Numbered from the stretch's first letter, positions 31,994 to 40,704 are shown. The stretch: 64,000 nt of DNA from Thermobifida alba (GCF_023208015.1 NZ_CP051627.1:248001-312000), one strand, 5' to 3'. Made by a program: numbers and translations. The notes: generated by a model not told the origin, from the letters alone.

Positions 31994-33400
31994 TCAGCCG
32001 TTCCGGAGCTGGTCGCGCGCCCACTGCCCGGCCGACTTCAGCGAGGAGCCGTTCCACGGGCCCCCGGCCGCGCAGGTGCCGGGCCGGAAGACCGCCCCCG
32101 CACGGAAGTCGTCGGAGTAGTTCCACTTCGTCCAGCCGATCTTCTCCTGCTTCATCAGGTCCAGGTAGCGCTCGGCCATCACGTAGTCGTTGGTGCCGTC
32201 GCCGGTGTAGGACTCGGTGCCGAACTCGGTGACGAACACCGGGAACATCTGGGCCGCGCTGCGCAGCGCGTCGAGGTAGTCGTCCCGGTGCGAGGCCGCG
32301 TAGAAGTGGAAGGCGTACATGACGTTGCCGGCGTCGACCGGGTCGGCGGCGATCTCCGCGGGGCCGGAGCCCTCGGAGACGCCGAGCGAGGACCAGCCGG
32401 GGGTGCCGACGATGACCACCGAGTCGGGGTCGCGCTGGCGGATCACCGGGATGACCTCCTCGGCGTAGCTCTTGATCGAGGCCCAGCTCACCCCGTTGGG
32501 CTCGTTGGCGATCTCGTAGAGCACGTTCTCCTTGCCCGCGTGGCGCTGGGCGATCTCGGCGAAGAACGTCTTGGCCCGGTCGAGGTTGTAGTGGGGGTCG
32601 CCCGGGGTGAGGATGTGCCAGTCCACGATCACGTACAGGCCGCGCGCCGTGGCCATGTCGATCAGCTGGTGCATCCGGTCGGTGAAGCCGCGCGGGTTCG
32701 TCTCGTAGCCGTCCTCCTGGATGTACATCGACAGCCGGATGATGTCGGCCTGCCAGTCGTGGGCCAGGGCGTCCAGCGAGCTGTCGGTGAGGCAGTGGTC
32801 GAACCACTGGATGCCGTGCGTGCTCATGCCGCGCAGCTGCACCGGGTTGCCGTTCTCGTCGCACAGCTTGGTGCCGCAGACCTCGACCTTGCCGTACCGC
32901 TCGACGGGGGTGCCGGCGCCCGGGTCGGTGCCGGGGCCGCCGGGGTCCGTGCCCGGGCCGCCCGGGTCGGTGCCCGGGTCGGAGCCCTCGGCGCAGGGCG
33001 CGCCGTTGACCGTGCAGCCGACGGGGTCGCCGCTTCCACTGGCCGTGAAGCCGAAGGAGGCGGTGCCGCCCGGCGCGATGCTGCTGTTCCAGGAGACCCC
33101 GGTGAAGGTGTGGCTGGTGCCGTCGGCCGTGTGCTGGGCGTTCCACGCCTGGTTGACCGTGGTCCCGTTCGGCAGGGTGAGGACGACCTGCCAGTGGGAG
33201 ACGGTGCCGCCGGTGTCGTTGTGGACCGTGACGGAGGCGGTGTAGCCGCCGTCCCAGGTGGACTCCTTGGTGAAGGTGGCGGTGAGCCCGGCGGCGCGGG
33301 CCACGCCCGGGGAGAGCAGCGCGAGGAGGAGGGCGAGCGCGGCGGTCAGCGCGACGGCCGCCGGGGTGGCGCCCCGCAGGGCGGTGGGGGGTCTGGTCAT
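31994..33400 (-). CDS. cel5A: Secreted GH5 endo-1,4-beta-glucanase with N-terminal CBM2 (E5-like)
   Basis: A 468-residue secreted cellulase. After a signal peptide (about 36 residues, ending GVARA) comes a CBM2 (TATFTKESTWDGGYTASVTV, NQAWNAQH, GFTASGSGDP), a GTDPGGP linker, then the GH5_2 catalytic domain beginning near GKVEVCGTKLCDENG. LYEIANEPNG near 300 holds the acid/base Glu and TEFGTE near 389 the nucleophile. LRGMSTHGIQWFDHCLTDSS and much of the domain match, from memory, Cel5A/E5 of Thermobifida fusca, with differences mainly in the CBM, linker and C-terminus. It attacks amorphous cellulose. A CelR-type box precedes it. Confidence 0.95.
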   Translation of the reverse strand: MTRPPTALRGATPAAVALTAALALLLALLSPGVARAAGLTATFTKESTWDGGYTASVTVHNDTGGTVSHWQVVLTLPNGTTVNQAWNAQHTADGTSHTFTGVSWNSSIAPGGTASFGFTASGSGDPVGCTVNGAPCAEGSDPGTDPGGPGTDPGGPGTDPGAGTPVERYGKVEVCGTKLCDENGNPVQLRGMSTHGIQWFDHCLTDSSLDALAHDWQADIIRLSMYIQEDGYETNPRGFTDRMHQLIDMATARGLYVIVDWHILTPGDPHYNLDRAKTFFAEIAQRHAGKENVLYEIANEPNGVSWASIKSYAEEVIPVIRQRDPDSVVIVGTPGWSSLGVSEGSGPAEIAADPVDAGNVMYAFHFYAASHRDDYLDALRSAAQMFPVFVTEFGTESYTGDGTNDYVMAERYLDLMKQEKIGWTKWNYSDDFRAGAVFRPGTCAAGGPWNGSSLKSAGQWARDQLRNG

Positions 33401-33435
33401 CGTTCCTCCAGGGGGAGAGGGAGTGCCGAGCGCCT

Positions 33436-33449
33436 CGGGAGCGCTCCCA
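33436..33449. promoter_or_regulatory. CelR box of cel5A
   Basis: CGGGAGCGCTCCCA; on the gene strand TGGGAGCGCTCCCG. It differs at one base from TGGGAGCGCTCCCA, the 14-bp site known to bind the cellobiose-responsive repressor CelR in T. fusca. It lies 36 bp ahead of the start codon. Confidence 0.9.
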
Positions 33450-33652
33450 TGCCGAACGGCGCCGCGTCCGGGGGCAGGAGCGACCCCCCGGGGGGCGGCA
33501 TTCTCGTTCGGTAGGGGGACGGTAGCACACCGTCAAGGGGTGGAGGTGATCTGGATCACCCTCCGAGGTGCGAGGGACGGCCCCGAAGCCCCCGGACCGG
33601 TCCGCCGCGGGCTCTAGGGTGGAAGGCACAGGCCGGAAGGAGGACGCCGACG

Positions 33653-34651
33653 ATGCCCGATTCCTGGACCGCCATCGACTTCGAGACCGCCAACCGGGAC
33701 CGGGGCAGCGTCTGCGCGGTGGGACTGGTGCGGGTCGCCGACGGCCGGATCGTCGACCGCTACACCACCCTGGTCCGGCCCCCCGCGCCGGTCGACCACT
33801 TCGACCGCTTCAACACCGAGTTCCACGGGATCACCCCCGAGCAGGTCGCGGACGCCCCCGCCTGGCCGCAGGTGCACCGCACGATCCTGGAGTTCGCCGA
33901 CGGCGGCCCCTTCGTCGCCCACAACGCCGTGTTCGACATGGGCGTCATCCAGGCCGCCTGCGCCCACACCGGACTGGCGGACCACCCGCTCGACTACGTC
34001 TGCTCCCTGGACACCGCGCGGCGGACCTGGCCCGCGCTGCGCGACCACCGGCTGCCCACGGTCTGCCGCCGCATCGGGCACGACCTGCGCCGCCACCACG
34101 CCGCCGACGCCGACGCCGAGGCCGCCGCGCACATCATGCTCGCCGCGTTCCGGGAGCACGGCGTGGCGACGCTGCCCGAGCTGTGCCGGCGGCTGCGCCG
34201 CCCGCCGCGGCGCACCGCCGCGCGCCCCGCAGGGCCGGCCCCCCTCCCCGAGGCGCTGTGGACGCCCGGTGCGAAGTTCGACCGGTGGCGGCGGGAGGCC
34301 GAGACGCCGCTGCCCGAGCCGAACCCCGACGCCGACCCCGGCGGCCCGCTGTTCGGGCGCGTCGTGTGCGTCAGCGGCGAGCTGGCCGCCCTGTCCAAGC
34401 CCGAGGCGTGGCGGCGCATCGCCGCGGCGGGCGGCGTCCCCGCCAAAAACGTCACGCGCCGCACCGACGTCCTGGTCACGGGCGCCAACGGGGGCGGGCG
34501 CACGGCCAAGCACCGCCGGGCCGAGTCCTACAACGCCACCGGCTCCGCCATCGACATCATCGACGAGGCCGAACTACTGGCCCGGCTGGCCGCCGGGACG
34601 GGCGAGAAGGCGGCCGCTTACAGGTCCGAGGGGCGGCAGCGGAAGACCTGA
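33653..34651 (+). CDS. DEDDh exonuclease with BRCT domain (DNA polymerase III epsilon-like)
   Basis: A 332-residue protein. The exonuclease part has AIDFETANRDRGSVCAVGLV (DxE), VAHNAVFDMGVI and a C-terminal HHAADADAEAAAH (HxxxxD), the DEDDh set. After a basic linker, residues from about 228 form a BRCT domain (GRVVCVSGELAALSKPEAWR, GGVPAKNVTRRTDVLVTG). Such exonuclease-BRCT proteins are common in actinobacteria and trim 3' DNA ends; the precise role is unknown. It overlaps the convergent acetyltransferase gene by 34 bp at the 3' end. GGAAGGAGGAC precedes the ATG. Confidence 0.88.
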   Translation: MPDSWTAIDFETANRDRGSVCAVGLVRVADGRIVDRYTTLVRPPAPVDHFDRFNTEFHGITPEQVADAPAWPQVHRTILEFADGGPFVAHNAVFDMGVIQAACAHTGLADHPLDYVCSLDTARRTWPALRDHRLPTVCRRIGHDLRRHHAADADAEAAAHIMLAAFREHGVATLPELCRRLRRPPRRTAARPAGPAPLPEALWTPGAKFDRWRREAETPLPEPNPDADPGGPLFGRVVCVSGELAALSKPEAWRRIAAAGGVPAKNVTRRTDVLVTGANGGGRTAKHRRAESYNATGSAIDIIDEAELLARLAAGTGEKAAAYRSEGRQRKT

Positions 34652-35151
34652 AGGCGGCGGCCGTCGTAGTACTTGTCGGTCTCGCCCACCCACTCCATGC
34701 CGATGCGGCGCGCCGTGGCGATGGCGCGCTCGTTCGCCGGCCGCGCGACCGCGAACACCTCTTCGAGGCCCTGCTCGAACGCCCAGCGGATGAGCGCCCG
34801 GCTCGCCTCCGTGGCGTAGCCCTGCCCCCAGACGTCGGGGCGCAGCTGCCAGTTGAGCTCGAAGTCCTCCTCGAACGGCGGCAGCAGCCGCAGCGACAGC
34901 CCGCCGATGACCTCGCCGTCGGCGAGGCGCACCACCGCCCACCGGCCGGCCGGCGGCACCAGGTTGGGCTGCGCCTCCACCCACGCCTCCAGCACCGAGC
35001 GCATCGCGGGGACGCCGTCGACCGCGCCCATGGTGATCCAGCGCGCCACCTCCGAGGAGCCGTAGATCCGATAGGCGGCCTCGGCGTCGTCGACGCTCCA
35101 GTCCCGGATGAGGAGCCGCTCGGTGCGCAAGGGTGGTGTCATAGAGCTCAT
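34618..35151 (-). CDS. GNAT-family N-acetyltransferase (RimJ/RimL type)
   Basis: A 177-residue protein starting PPLRTERLLIRDWSVDDAEA, the standard RimJ/RimL beginning. The acetyl-CoA site is WGQGYATEASRALIRWAFEQ (Q/RxxGxA). VFAVARPANERAIATARRIG completes the fold. The substrate may be a protein N-terminus or a small amine. Two in-frame ATGs (35151, 35142) are possible. Confidence 0.85.
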   Translation of the reverse strand: MSSMTPPLRTERLLIRDWSVDDAEAAYRIYGSSEVARWITMGAVDGVPAMRSVLEAWVEAQPNLVPPAGRWAVVRLADGEVIGGLSLRLLPPFEEDFELNWQLRPDVWGQGYATEASRALIRWAFEQGLEEVFAVARPANERAIATARRIGMEWVGETDKYYDGRRLQVFRCRPSDL

Positions 35152-35186
35152 AGTAAGAGCCGGTATACCCGATTGGTCCAGACCTG

Positions 35187-35825
35187 TCACCCAGGATTTC
35201 CCCAGATTTGGCGGTCCCGTTGGCCGCCGGCGTGGGAGTCCGGCCAGTGCCGGCGGACCAGGGCGTCGACCTGCTCGGCCAGCGGGACGGCCCCCCGGGC
35301 GTTGTCCACCCGCACGTGGGGCGCCACCGGCGGCTCGGCGGGACGGACCCGGGCGGTGAAGGCGGCGAAGTCCGCGAGCTTCCCGGCGTCGCGGGTCCGG
35401 CCGCGGGAGACGAGGCGCTCCCGCAGCGTCTCGGCGTCGCTGCGGACCCACAGCAGCCGCACCGGCTCCCCGCCCAGCTCCGCCACCCAGGCGCGCCACC
35501 GGGACAGGTCGCGGATCTGCTGGGTGAAGGGGGCGTCCAGCAGCACCGGGCAGCCCGCCGCGCGGATGCGCCGCGCCGCCGCGGTCAACCCGCCGTACTC
35601 GTGTGCCTTGACGTGCTCGTCGTACCAGGCGCCCTCGCGCTCGCCGTGCGGGCGGCCGTGCGCGCGCAGCAGGGCCGCGACGAAACCGCTGTAGAGGACG
35701 TCCTTGTCCAGCAGGGCCGGGACGGGGCGCACACAGCGCAGCAGCAGGCCGGCGACGGTGGACTTGCCCGCGCCGGGGGCACCCGCGACGATCCACACGG
35801 GCGCGGGGGGCGGTGAGTGGCTCAT
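35187..35825 (-). CDS. P-loop kinase-like AAA protein
   Basis: A 212-residue protein with a Walker A ([12 protein letters not shown]) near residue 12, followed by [11 protein letters not shown]. Later [20 protein letters not shown] resembles the lid and sugar/nucleoside-kinase region. It is of the zeta-toxin/chloramphenicol-phosphotransferase-like kinase group, but no partner antitoxin is adjacent, so a small-molecule kinase is more likely. It stands alone between the acetyltransferase and the divergent PIG-L gene. Confidence 0.7.
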   Translation of the reverse strand: MSHSPPPAPVWIVAGAPGAGKSTVAGLLLRCVRPVPALLDKDVLYSGFVAALLRAHGRPHGEREGAWYDEHVKAHEYGGLTAAARRIRAAGCPVLLDAPFTQQIRDLSRWRAWVAELGGEPVRLLWVRSDAETLRERLVSRGRTRDAGKLADFAAFTARVRPAEPPVAPHVRVDNARGAVPLAEQVDALVRRHWPDSHAGGQRDRQIWGNPG

Positions 35826-35938
35826 CCGTCCAGTCTGCCGGGAGCGGATCGGTCCCGACCAGCCGGTTCCGCGCATGCGGTGCGGGGTTTGGGGCATGTG
35901 ACCAGCACACGGGACCGCCGCTGAAGAGGAGGCACACC

Positions 35939-36688
35939 ATGCGCGCCACACGGTGGGCGGAACGGCGCCGACACCCCCTGGACCGGCCGGGGACCTCCGA
36001 GGCGTCCTGGCGGGGGTGGCCCGCGCTGCGCGAGTTCCCCGCGGTCCACATGGCCGGGATCGGCAGCGTGGTCGCCGTCGCCCCGCACCCCGGCGACGAG
36101 ATCCTGTCGGCCGGCGGGGCGATCGCCATGCTGGCCGCGGCGGGGGCGCGGCTGCGCGTGGTCTCCGTCAGCGACGAGGGCGAGTTCGGCCCCGGCACCC
36201 GGGGGACGTCCTGGGAGCGGCTGACCGAGGTGCGGCACGCGCTGCGGGTGCTGGGCGCCGAGAGCGCCGAGATCGTCCCGCTGGGGATGTCCGGCGAGGC
36301 GATCCGCGAGGGCGGGGCCGGACTGGAGGAGGCGCTGGTCCGGCTGTGCGCGGGCTTCGACCTGTGCCTGGCCCCCTGGGAGGGGGACCGGCACCCCGAG
36401 CACGAGGTGGTGGCGCGGGCGGCGCGGATCGCCGCGACCGCGCTGGGGATTCCGCTGCTGGGCTGCCCGGTGTGGCTGTGGCACTGGGCGCACCCGGAGG
36501 ACGACCGGGTGCCGTGGGAGCGGGTGAACCGCATCGTGCTGCCGGAGGAGACCCGCCGGCTCAAGGTCGACGCGATCGCCTGCCTCAACGTCTGGAGCGG
36601 CGCGAACCACGTCACGGCCGACGGCTCGGCGCTGTCCGCGGAGAAGGTCGCGCACTTCATCCGGGACGCCGAACTGGTCTTCCGGTAG
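35939..36688 (+). CDS. PIG-L family deacetylase with altered motif
   Basis: A 249-residue protein. [20 protein letters not shown] near residue 47 corresponds to the HPDDE motif of PIG-L/MshB zinc deacetylases, but the first Asp is Gly (HPGDE). In MshB the His and second Asp bind zinc and the first Asp is the catalytic base, so the base is missing here. [13 protein letters not shown] later supplies the third zinc His. It may be inactive, use another base, or belong to a variant subfamily. GAAGAGGAGG precedes the ATG. Overlapping C-glycosidic or bacillithiol/mycothiol roles cannot be told from context. Confidence 0.8.
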   Translation: MRATRWAERRRHPLDRPGTSEASWRGWPALREFPAVHMAGIGSVVAVAPHPGDEILSAGGAIAMLAAAGARLRVVSVSDEGEFGPGTRGTSWERLTEVRHALRVLGAESAEIVPLGMSGEAIREGGAGLEEALVRLCAGFDLCLAPWEGDRHPEHEVVARAARIAATALGIPLLGCPVWLWHWAHPEDDRVPWERVNRIVLPEETRRLKVDAIACLNVWSGANHVTADGSALSAEKVAHFIRDAELVFR

Positions 36689-36692
36689 ACCG

Positions 36693-36725
36693 CCCGGCGG
36701 GCCCCGCGCACGGGGCGCCGCCGGG
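36693..36725. terminator. Hairpin terminator between PIG-L and TetR genes
   Basis: CCCGGCGGGCCCCG at 36693-36706 pairs with CGGGGCGCCGCCGGG at 36711-36725 with one bulged base and loop CGCA. It fills the gap between convergent stops. Confidence 0.7.
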
Positions 36726-37343
36726 TCAGTCGCGCGCGACGCCGAGCAGGTGGTGCAGCACCAGGTCCTCGTAGACGTCGCCGAGCTGCTCGGGGGTCAT
36801 CCGCGCGTCCGGCTCGTACCAGTTCAGGCTGGACTCCAGGGTGCTCAGCACGGTCGCGGCCGTCACCGGTTCGCGGGAGCCGCCGCCGGGGGAGAACACG
36901 CCGTCGGTGCGGCCCCGTTCGAGGATGCGGTGGATCCGGTCCTGGTAGGCGCGCAGCAGCCGGGACAGCTCCCGGTAGCGGACCGGGGACATCGTCCGCA
37001 GGGTGGGCAGCAGCACCCGGCACAGCTCCAGTTCGGTGCGGTAGCGGCAGTTGAACTCGATGTGGCGGCGGATGAGCTGGCGCATCTGCTCCACCGGCGG
37101 AGCAGACGCCTCGGCGGCCGGCCCGTGCTCCACGAGCGCGCGGACGCGGTCGAGCACGAGCCGGTGGACCAGGGCGAGCTTGCTGGGGAAGGCGCGGCGC
37201 ATGTCGGCCGGGTCGACGCCGGCCCGGGCGGCGACGGCGTCCAGGCTGACGGCCTCGGGGCCGTGCGCGGCGAAGAGGCGGCCGGCGGTGTCGAGAACGT
37301 GTCGGGTGAACGGGGCGTCCTGCGCTGAGAGGTCAGTGGTCAT
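36726..37343 (-). CDS. TetR-family regulator
   Basis: About 205 residues. The N-terminal HTH is FTRHVLDTAGRLFAAHGPEA, SLDAVAARAGVDPADMRRAF. The remaining helices (LVLDRVRALVEHG, QMRQLIRRHIEFNCRYRTE) form the ligand-binding domain, and ALE/LNWYEPD near the C-terminus resembles FadR/PaaR-type TetR proteins that sense acyl-CoA. The start may be ATG 37343 or GTG 37352. Its target is not evident. Confidence 0.85.
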   Translation of the reverse strand: MTTDLSAQDAPFTRHVLDTAGRLFAAHGPEAVSLDAVAARAGVDPADMRRAFPSKLALVHRLVLDRVRALVEHGPAAEASAPPVEQMRQLIRRHIEFNCRYRTELELCRVLLPTLRTMSPVRYRELSRLLRAYQDRIHRILERGRTDGVFSPGGGSREPVTAATVLSTLESSLNWYEPDARMTPEQLGDVYEDLVLHHLLGVARD

Positions 37344-37779
37344 CGTCGTCACTCAACCCCGGCACCTGCGAACCGTGTCCGCGGGGAGCCTGTGCGGGGC
37401 GGGGGTTGGTCCCCCTCGGGGGGTCTGCGGTTTTCGGTTACGAGCGGGGTTAGAGGTCAGAGGATAGCGCCGCCCGGGTGAGAAAGCCGTGAGTTTTTCG
37501 TTTCCCCAGGCGGGAAGACTTCTGAAGAGATATTTCCTCCTGTTACGAATTTCCTTCGAAGTGATATGAATTCCGGGATGCGCGCCATTTTCCGCGAAAC
37601 GGGGGCGCGCGGCGGCCCCGGGGCCGCCGCACCCGCTCCCGGGACCCGCCCCGCGCCGTCCTCCCCGGCGGCCGGAGAGGGCGGGGACGGGCGCGGCCTG
37701 GGCGGGCGGAACTGCTAAGAAAGAGATGCGCGCCCCACAGCGCCCCCCGCACCGAGCAGAACCGAACGAAGGCCAGAAG
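37344..37779. other. Intergenic promoter region, no gene seen
   Basis: A 436-bp gap between the divergent TetR and DeoR genes. Bases about 37490-37575 are AT-richer (GAAGAGATATTTCCTCCTGT, GAAGTGATATGAATTCC) and probably contain the promoters. No clear palindromic operator or open frame with a ribosome site was found. Confidence 0.5.
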
Positions 37780-38550
37780 ATGATCCCCGACCAGCGTCGC
37801 GAACACATCCTCAAGCTGCTGCAGGAACGCCACGTCCTCAGCATCAGTGAACTCACGTCGATGCTGTCCGTCTCGCACATGACGGTGCGCAGGGACATCC
37901 AGGCCCTGGAGAACGAGGGCAAGGTCCTGTCCGTGACCGGCGGAGTCCGGCTGGCCGCGCGGCTCAAGAGCGAGCCGTCCTACCTCGCCAAGGCGCAGCT
38001 GGAGGTGCCGGCCAAGCGCGCCATCGCCCGGGCCGCCGCCGAGCTGGTCCGGGAGAACTTCACGATCTACCTGGACGCGGGGACGACCACGCTCCAGATG
38101 GTGCCGCTGCTCACCGACAAGGCCGGGCTGACCGTGGTGACCAACGACTTCAACGTGGTCGGCCACCTCATGGAGTACCCCAACATCGAGCTCATCCACA
38201 CCGGCGGCGTGGTCTCGCACGCCGACCACTCCTCCGTCGGGCAGTTCACCGCCGAGTTCCTCCGCAGGGTCAACGTGGACATCGCGTTCGTGGCCAGCAG
38301 CTCCTGGGACCTCGACCGGGGCTCCACCACGCCCTCGGAGGCCAAGGTCGTGGCCAAGCAGGAGCTGCTGCGCGTCGCCTCCAAGAGCGTGCTGACGGTG
38401 GACAGCACCAAGTACGGCAAGTTCGGCACCTTCACGGTCGCCCACCTGGCGGAGTTCGACCTCATCATCACCGACGACCGGCTCCCCGACAGTGCGGTGC
38501 AGCAGCTGCGGGAGCGCGACATCCGCGTGCAGCTGGTCCCCGTGGAGTGA
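37780..38550 (+). CDS. DeoR/GlpR-family sugar regulator
   Basis: A 256-residue protein starting IPDQRREHILKLLQERHVLS, then ISELTSMLSVSHMTVRRDI, the DeoR winged-helix. The effector domain has DAGTTTLQM, VVTNDFNV, HTGG and DSTKYGKFG, the phosphosugar-binding fold of the family. It probably senses a sugar phosphate. No sugar gene is adjacent on its strand; the mannan genes 2 kb downstream are the nearest candidates. GAAGGCCAGAAG precedes the ATG, chosen over 37726. Confidence 0.88.
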   Translation: MIPDQRREHILKLLQERHVLSISELTSMLSVSHMTVRRDIQALENEGKVLSVTGGVRLAARLKSEPSYLAKAQLEVPAKRAIARAAAELVRENFTIYLDAGTTTLQMVPLLTDKAGLTVVTNDFNVVGHLMEYPNIELIHTGGVVSHADHSSVGQFTAEFLRRVNVDIAFVASSSWDLDRGSTTPSEAKVVAKQELLRVASKSVLTVDSTKYGKFGTFTVAHLAEFDLIITDDRLPDSAVQQLRERDIRVQLVPVE

Positions 38551-38552
38551 CC

Positions 38553-38572
38553 GGACCGCGCCGGCGCGGTCC
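38553..38572. terminator. 20-bp palindrome terminator between DeoR and VOC genes
   Basis: GGACCGCGCCGGCGCGGTCC is a perfect palindrome two bases past the DeoR stop, followed by a second GC hairpin (GGGGGCGGAGGCCCCCGCCC). It separates convergent genes. Confidence 0.65.
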
Positions 38573-38625
38573 CCGTGCGGGGGCGGAGGCCCCCGCCCCC
38601 GGCGCCGCGGGGAGGGGCAGGCGGC

Positions 38626-39027
38626 TCAGTCCGCGGGCCGGGCCGGGCAGTACAGCTCCAGCTGGATGCCGTCGGGGTCCTCGAACACCAGCAGCGACCC
38701 GTGGTCGCGGCGCAGGATCGGGGTGTGCTCCACCTCCAGCAGGTCGAGGCGCCGCTCCCACTGCTCCAGCTCCTCGGGGGAGGAGACGCTGAAGGCCAGG
38801 TGGTCCAGGCCGGCGTGCCGGGGGTCGAAGCGCGCGTTGAAGTGGTCCCGGTGCTGGGTCAGGCACAGCAGCAGCCCGCTGGGGTGGCGGCAGGTGGTGC
38901 GCAGCCACCGGGCGTCGTCGGTGGTCTCGTACTCGCGGAAGCCCAGGACGTCACGGTAGAACTCGACGCTGTCGTCGCGGTCGCGCACGGACAGGGTGAC
39001 GTGCGCGATCCCGGTCAGGACGGGCAC
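38626..39027 (-). CDS. VOC-family (glyoxalase/dioxygenase-fold) protein
   Basis: A 133-residue protein, one vicinal-oxygen-chelate unit pair. IAHVTLSVRDRDDSVEFYRD is the first metal-binding strand (His), GLDHLAFSVSSPEELEQWER the second, and VFEDPDGIQLELYCP the third with the metal Glu. Enzymes of this length are often glyoxalases or drug-binding proteins; the substrate is unknown. The GTG at 39027 follows AGAGAGGG. Confidence 0.83.
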   Translation of the reverse strand: MPVLTGIAHVTLSVRDRDDSVEFYRDVLGFREYETTDDARWLRTTCRHPSGLLLCLTQHRDHFNARFDPRHAGLDHLAFSVSSPEELEQWERRLDLLEVEHTPILRRDHGSLLVFEDPDGIQLELYCPARPAD

Positions 39028-39307
39028 GGGTCCCTCTCTTCGGCGGTACGGCGACCGCCGTCCGCGCGGGGAGAACAAGGCAGGCACGAACGCCCAGCGT
39101 ACGCCGCGGCCCCGGAGAAGGGAACACGGCGGGGGCAATGGTGGAAAATGGTGCGCCCCCGGGGCCGCGGCACGTTTCCGCACACCGGCGGGCGGACGGA
39201 AGGGGCGGCGGGACCGCCCCGCGGCGCCGCGCACCCCGCGGGGCGCGTGGTCGGACCACTCCTGCGGCGCGCTCGCGGGGAAACGGCCGTTGGTAACCTC
39301 ACCCCAG
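39028..39307. other. Intergenic region upstream of the LacI gene, no gene seen
   Basis: About 280 bp between divergent VOC and LacI genes. It is very GC-rich with no frame carrying a ribosome site. The promoter of the LacI gene probably lies near 39270-39310, overlapping the operator at 39308. Confidence 0.45.
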
Positions 39308-39321
39308 ATGAACCGGTTCAT
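39308..39321. promoter_or_regulatory. Auto-operator of the LacI-family gene
   Basis: ATGAACCGGTTCAT, a perfect 14-bp palindrome and the best match to the window consensus, 18 bp before the LacI start codon. Its position implies autoregulation. Confidence 0.8.
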
Positions 39322-39339
39322 CAGCCACGGGGGAGACGG

Positions 39340-40356
39340 ATGAGGCGCCCGACGATCGTTGACATCGCCAAAGCCGCGGGAGTGTCCAAGGGAGCGGTCT
39401 CCTACGCGCTCAACGGCCGCCCCGGGGTCTCCGACGCCACCCGCCGCCGCATCCTCGACATCGCCGAGCAGCTGGGGTGGGCGCCCAGCAGCGCGGCGCG
39501 GTCGCTGTCGGACGGCCGGGCCTGGGCGATCGGCATGGTCGTGGACCGGCCCGCCCGGACGCTGGCCGCCGAACCGTTCTTCATGCAGCTGATCGGGGGC
39601 ATCCAGATCGAACTGGACGGCAGCCCGTTCTCCCTGATGATGCGCTCGGCGGAGGACCGGGAGGTGGAGACGGCCACCTACCAGCGCTGGCACGCCGAGC
39701 GCCGGGTCGACGGCGTCCTGCTGGTGGACCTGCGCCGCGACGACCCCCGGCTGCCCTACGTCAAGGAGCTGGGGCTGCCGGCGGTGGTGATCGGCGGCCC
39801 CGAGCACACCCAGGGGCTGCCGTGCGCGTGGACCGACGACGCCGACGCCATGAGCGAGGTGGTCCGCTACCTGGCCGGGCTGGGCCACCGGCGGATCGTC
39901 CGGGTGGCCGGACCGGCGGAGTTCGTGCACACCGAGGTGCGCTCGCGGGCCTTCGCCCGGACGGCCCGGGAGGCCGGGCTGACCCTGGCCGAGGTGGTCC
40001 ACGCCGACTACTCCGACTCCCGGGCCGCCGACCTCACCCGGGAGCTGCTGTCCGGTCCGCACCCGCCCAGCGCCCTCGTCTTCGACAACGACCTGATGGC
40101 GGTGGCGGCGCTGGGCGCGGCCCAGGAGATGGGCGTGCCGGTCCCCGGGCAGCTGTCCATCGTCGCCTGGGACGACTCCAGGATCTGCCAGGTCATCCGG
40201 CCCGCGCTGACCGCGGTCGGGCGCGCGGTGACCCAGCACGGCCGGATCGCCGCGTCCCTGCTGATGGAGGTCATCGAGGGGGGAGCGCCCCGCTCCCGGC
40301 AGACCCCGCCCAGCCGCCTGGTGCCGCGGGCCAGCACCGGCCCGGCCCCGTCCTGA
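39340..40356 (+). CDS. LacI-family repressor, probable regulator of mannan use
   Basis: A 338-residue protein. The N-terminal HTH (TIVDIAKAAGVSKGAVSYAL, NGRPGVSDATRRRIL) and hinge (LGWAPSSAARSLSDGRA) are canonical, followed by a periplasmic-binding-like effector domain (WAIGMVVDRPARTLAAEPFF, VDGVLLVDLR, GHRRIVRVAG, ALVFDNDLMAVAALGAA). It differs clearly from T. fusca CelR as I remember it. A perfect palindrome in front of its own gene recurs before the mannanase, the importer and the beta-mannosidase, so it most likely represses them until a mannooligosaccharide binds. The effector is inferred. GGGAGACGG precedes the ATG. Confidence 0.88.
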   Translation: MRRPTIVDIAKAAGVSKGAVSYALNGRPGVSDATRRRILDIAEQLGWAPSSAARSLSDGRAWAIGMVVDRPARTLAAEPFFMQLIGGIQIELDGSPFSLMMRSAEDREVETATYQRWHAERRVDGVLLVDLRRDDPRLPYVKELGLPAVVIGGPEHTQGLPCAWTDDADAMSEVVRYLAGLGHRRIVRVAGPAEFVHTEVRSRAFARTAREAGLTLAEVVHADYSDSRAADLTRELLSGPHPPSALVFDNDLMAVAALGAAQEMGVPVPGQLSIVAWDDSRICQVIRPALTAVGRAVTQHGRIAASLLMEVIEGGAPRSRQTPPSRLVPRASTGPAPS

Positions 40357-40460
40357 CCCGCCCGCCGGCCCCGCACTCCTCCGCAAGGAGGACCCGCGTC
40401 CTTCGTCCGGGCCCGTGGCACGGAGCGGCTAAAATGGCCGTTGACCTGCGCTGATTCGCG

Positions 40461-40472
40461 TAAACCGGTTTA
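40461..40472. promoter_or_regulatory. LacI-type operator 1 of the importer operon
   Basis: TAAACCGGTTTA, a perfect palindrome, 36 bp (centre to centre) before operator 2. Confidence 0.75.
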
Positions 40473-40489
40473 GTTTTCATAACGGTGTC

Positions 40490-40508
40490 TTGACGCTGAA
40501 CCGGTTTA
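40490..40508 (+). promoter_or_regulatory. Promoter -35 with overlapping LacI-type operator 2, importer operon
   Basis: TTGACG at 40490-40495 resembles a -35 box. TGAACCGGTTTA at 40497-40508 then fills the spacer before GATGTT. The beta-mannosidase promoter has the same TTGAC-TGAACCGGTTTA order, so the repressor would sit between the two promoter boxes and block polymerase. Confidence 0.65.
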
Positions 40509-40633
40509 TTGATGTTCTTTCGTTCACTCCCGTCCGTGACCCACGTCATGCTGCGGACGGGGAGGGAGAGAGAAGCAGCCGCCTCGGGCGGCATCCGCGT
40601 ACCCAGATGGACCGGCTACGGGGGGCCGGGGTT

Positions 40634-40647
40634 TGGGAACGCTCCCA
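40634..40647. promoter_or_regulatory. CelR-like box upstream of the importer operon
   Basis: TGGGAACGCTCCCA differs from the CelR site TGGGAGCGCTCCCA at one base. It is 57 bp before the start of the binding-protein gene and downstream of the likely promoter, where a bound repressor would act as a roadblock. Confidence 0.7.
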
Positions 40648-40704
40648 GTCGGCTGTCGCCGGAGGACACGCCGCCGGCGACAGATGGAGGAGAGAAGAAG
40701 GACG

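Noticed and set aside
35187-35825. Zeta-toxin of a toxin-antitoxin pair
   Set aside because: The P-loop fits, but no small antitoxin gene lies next to it and the neighbours are unrelated housekeeping-type genes.
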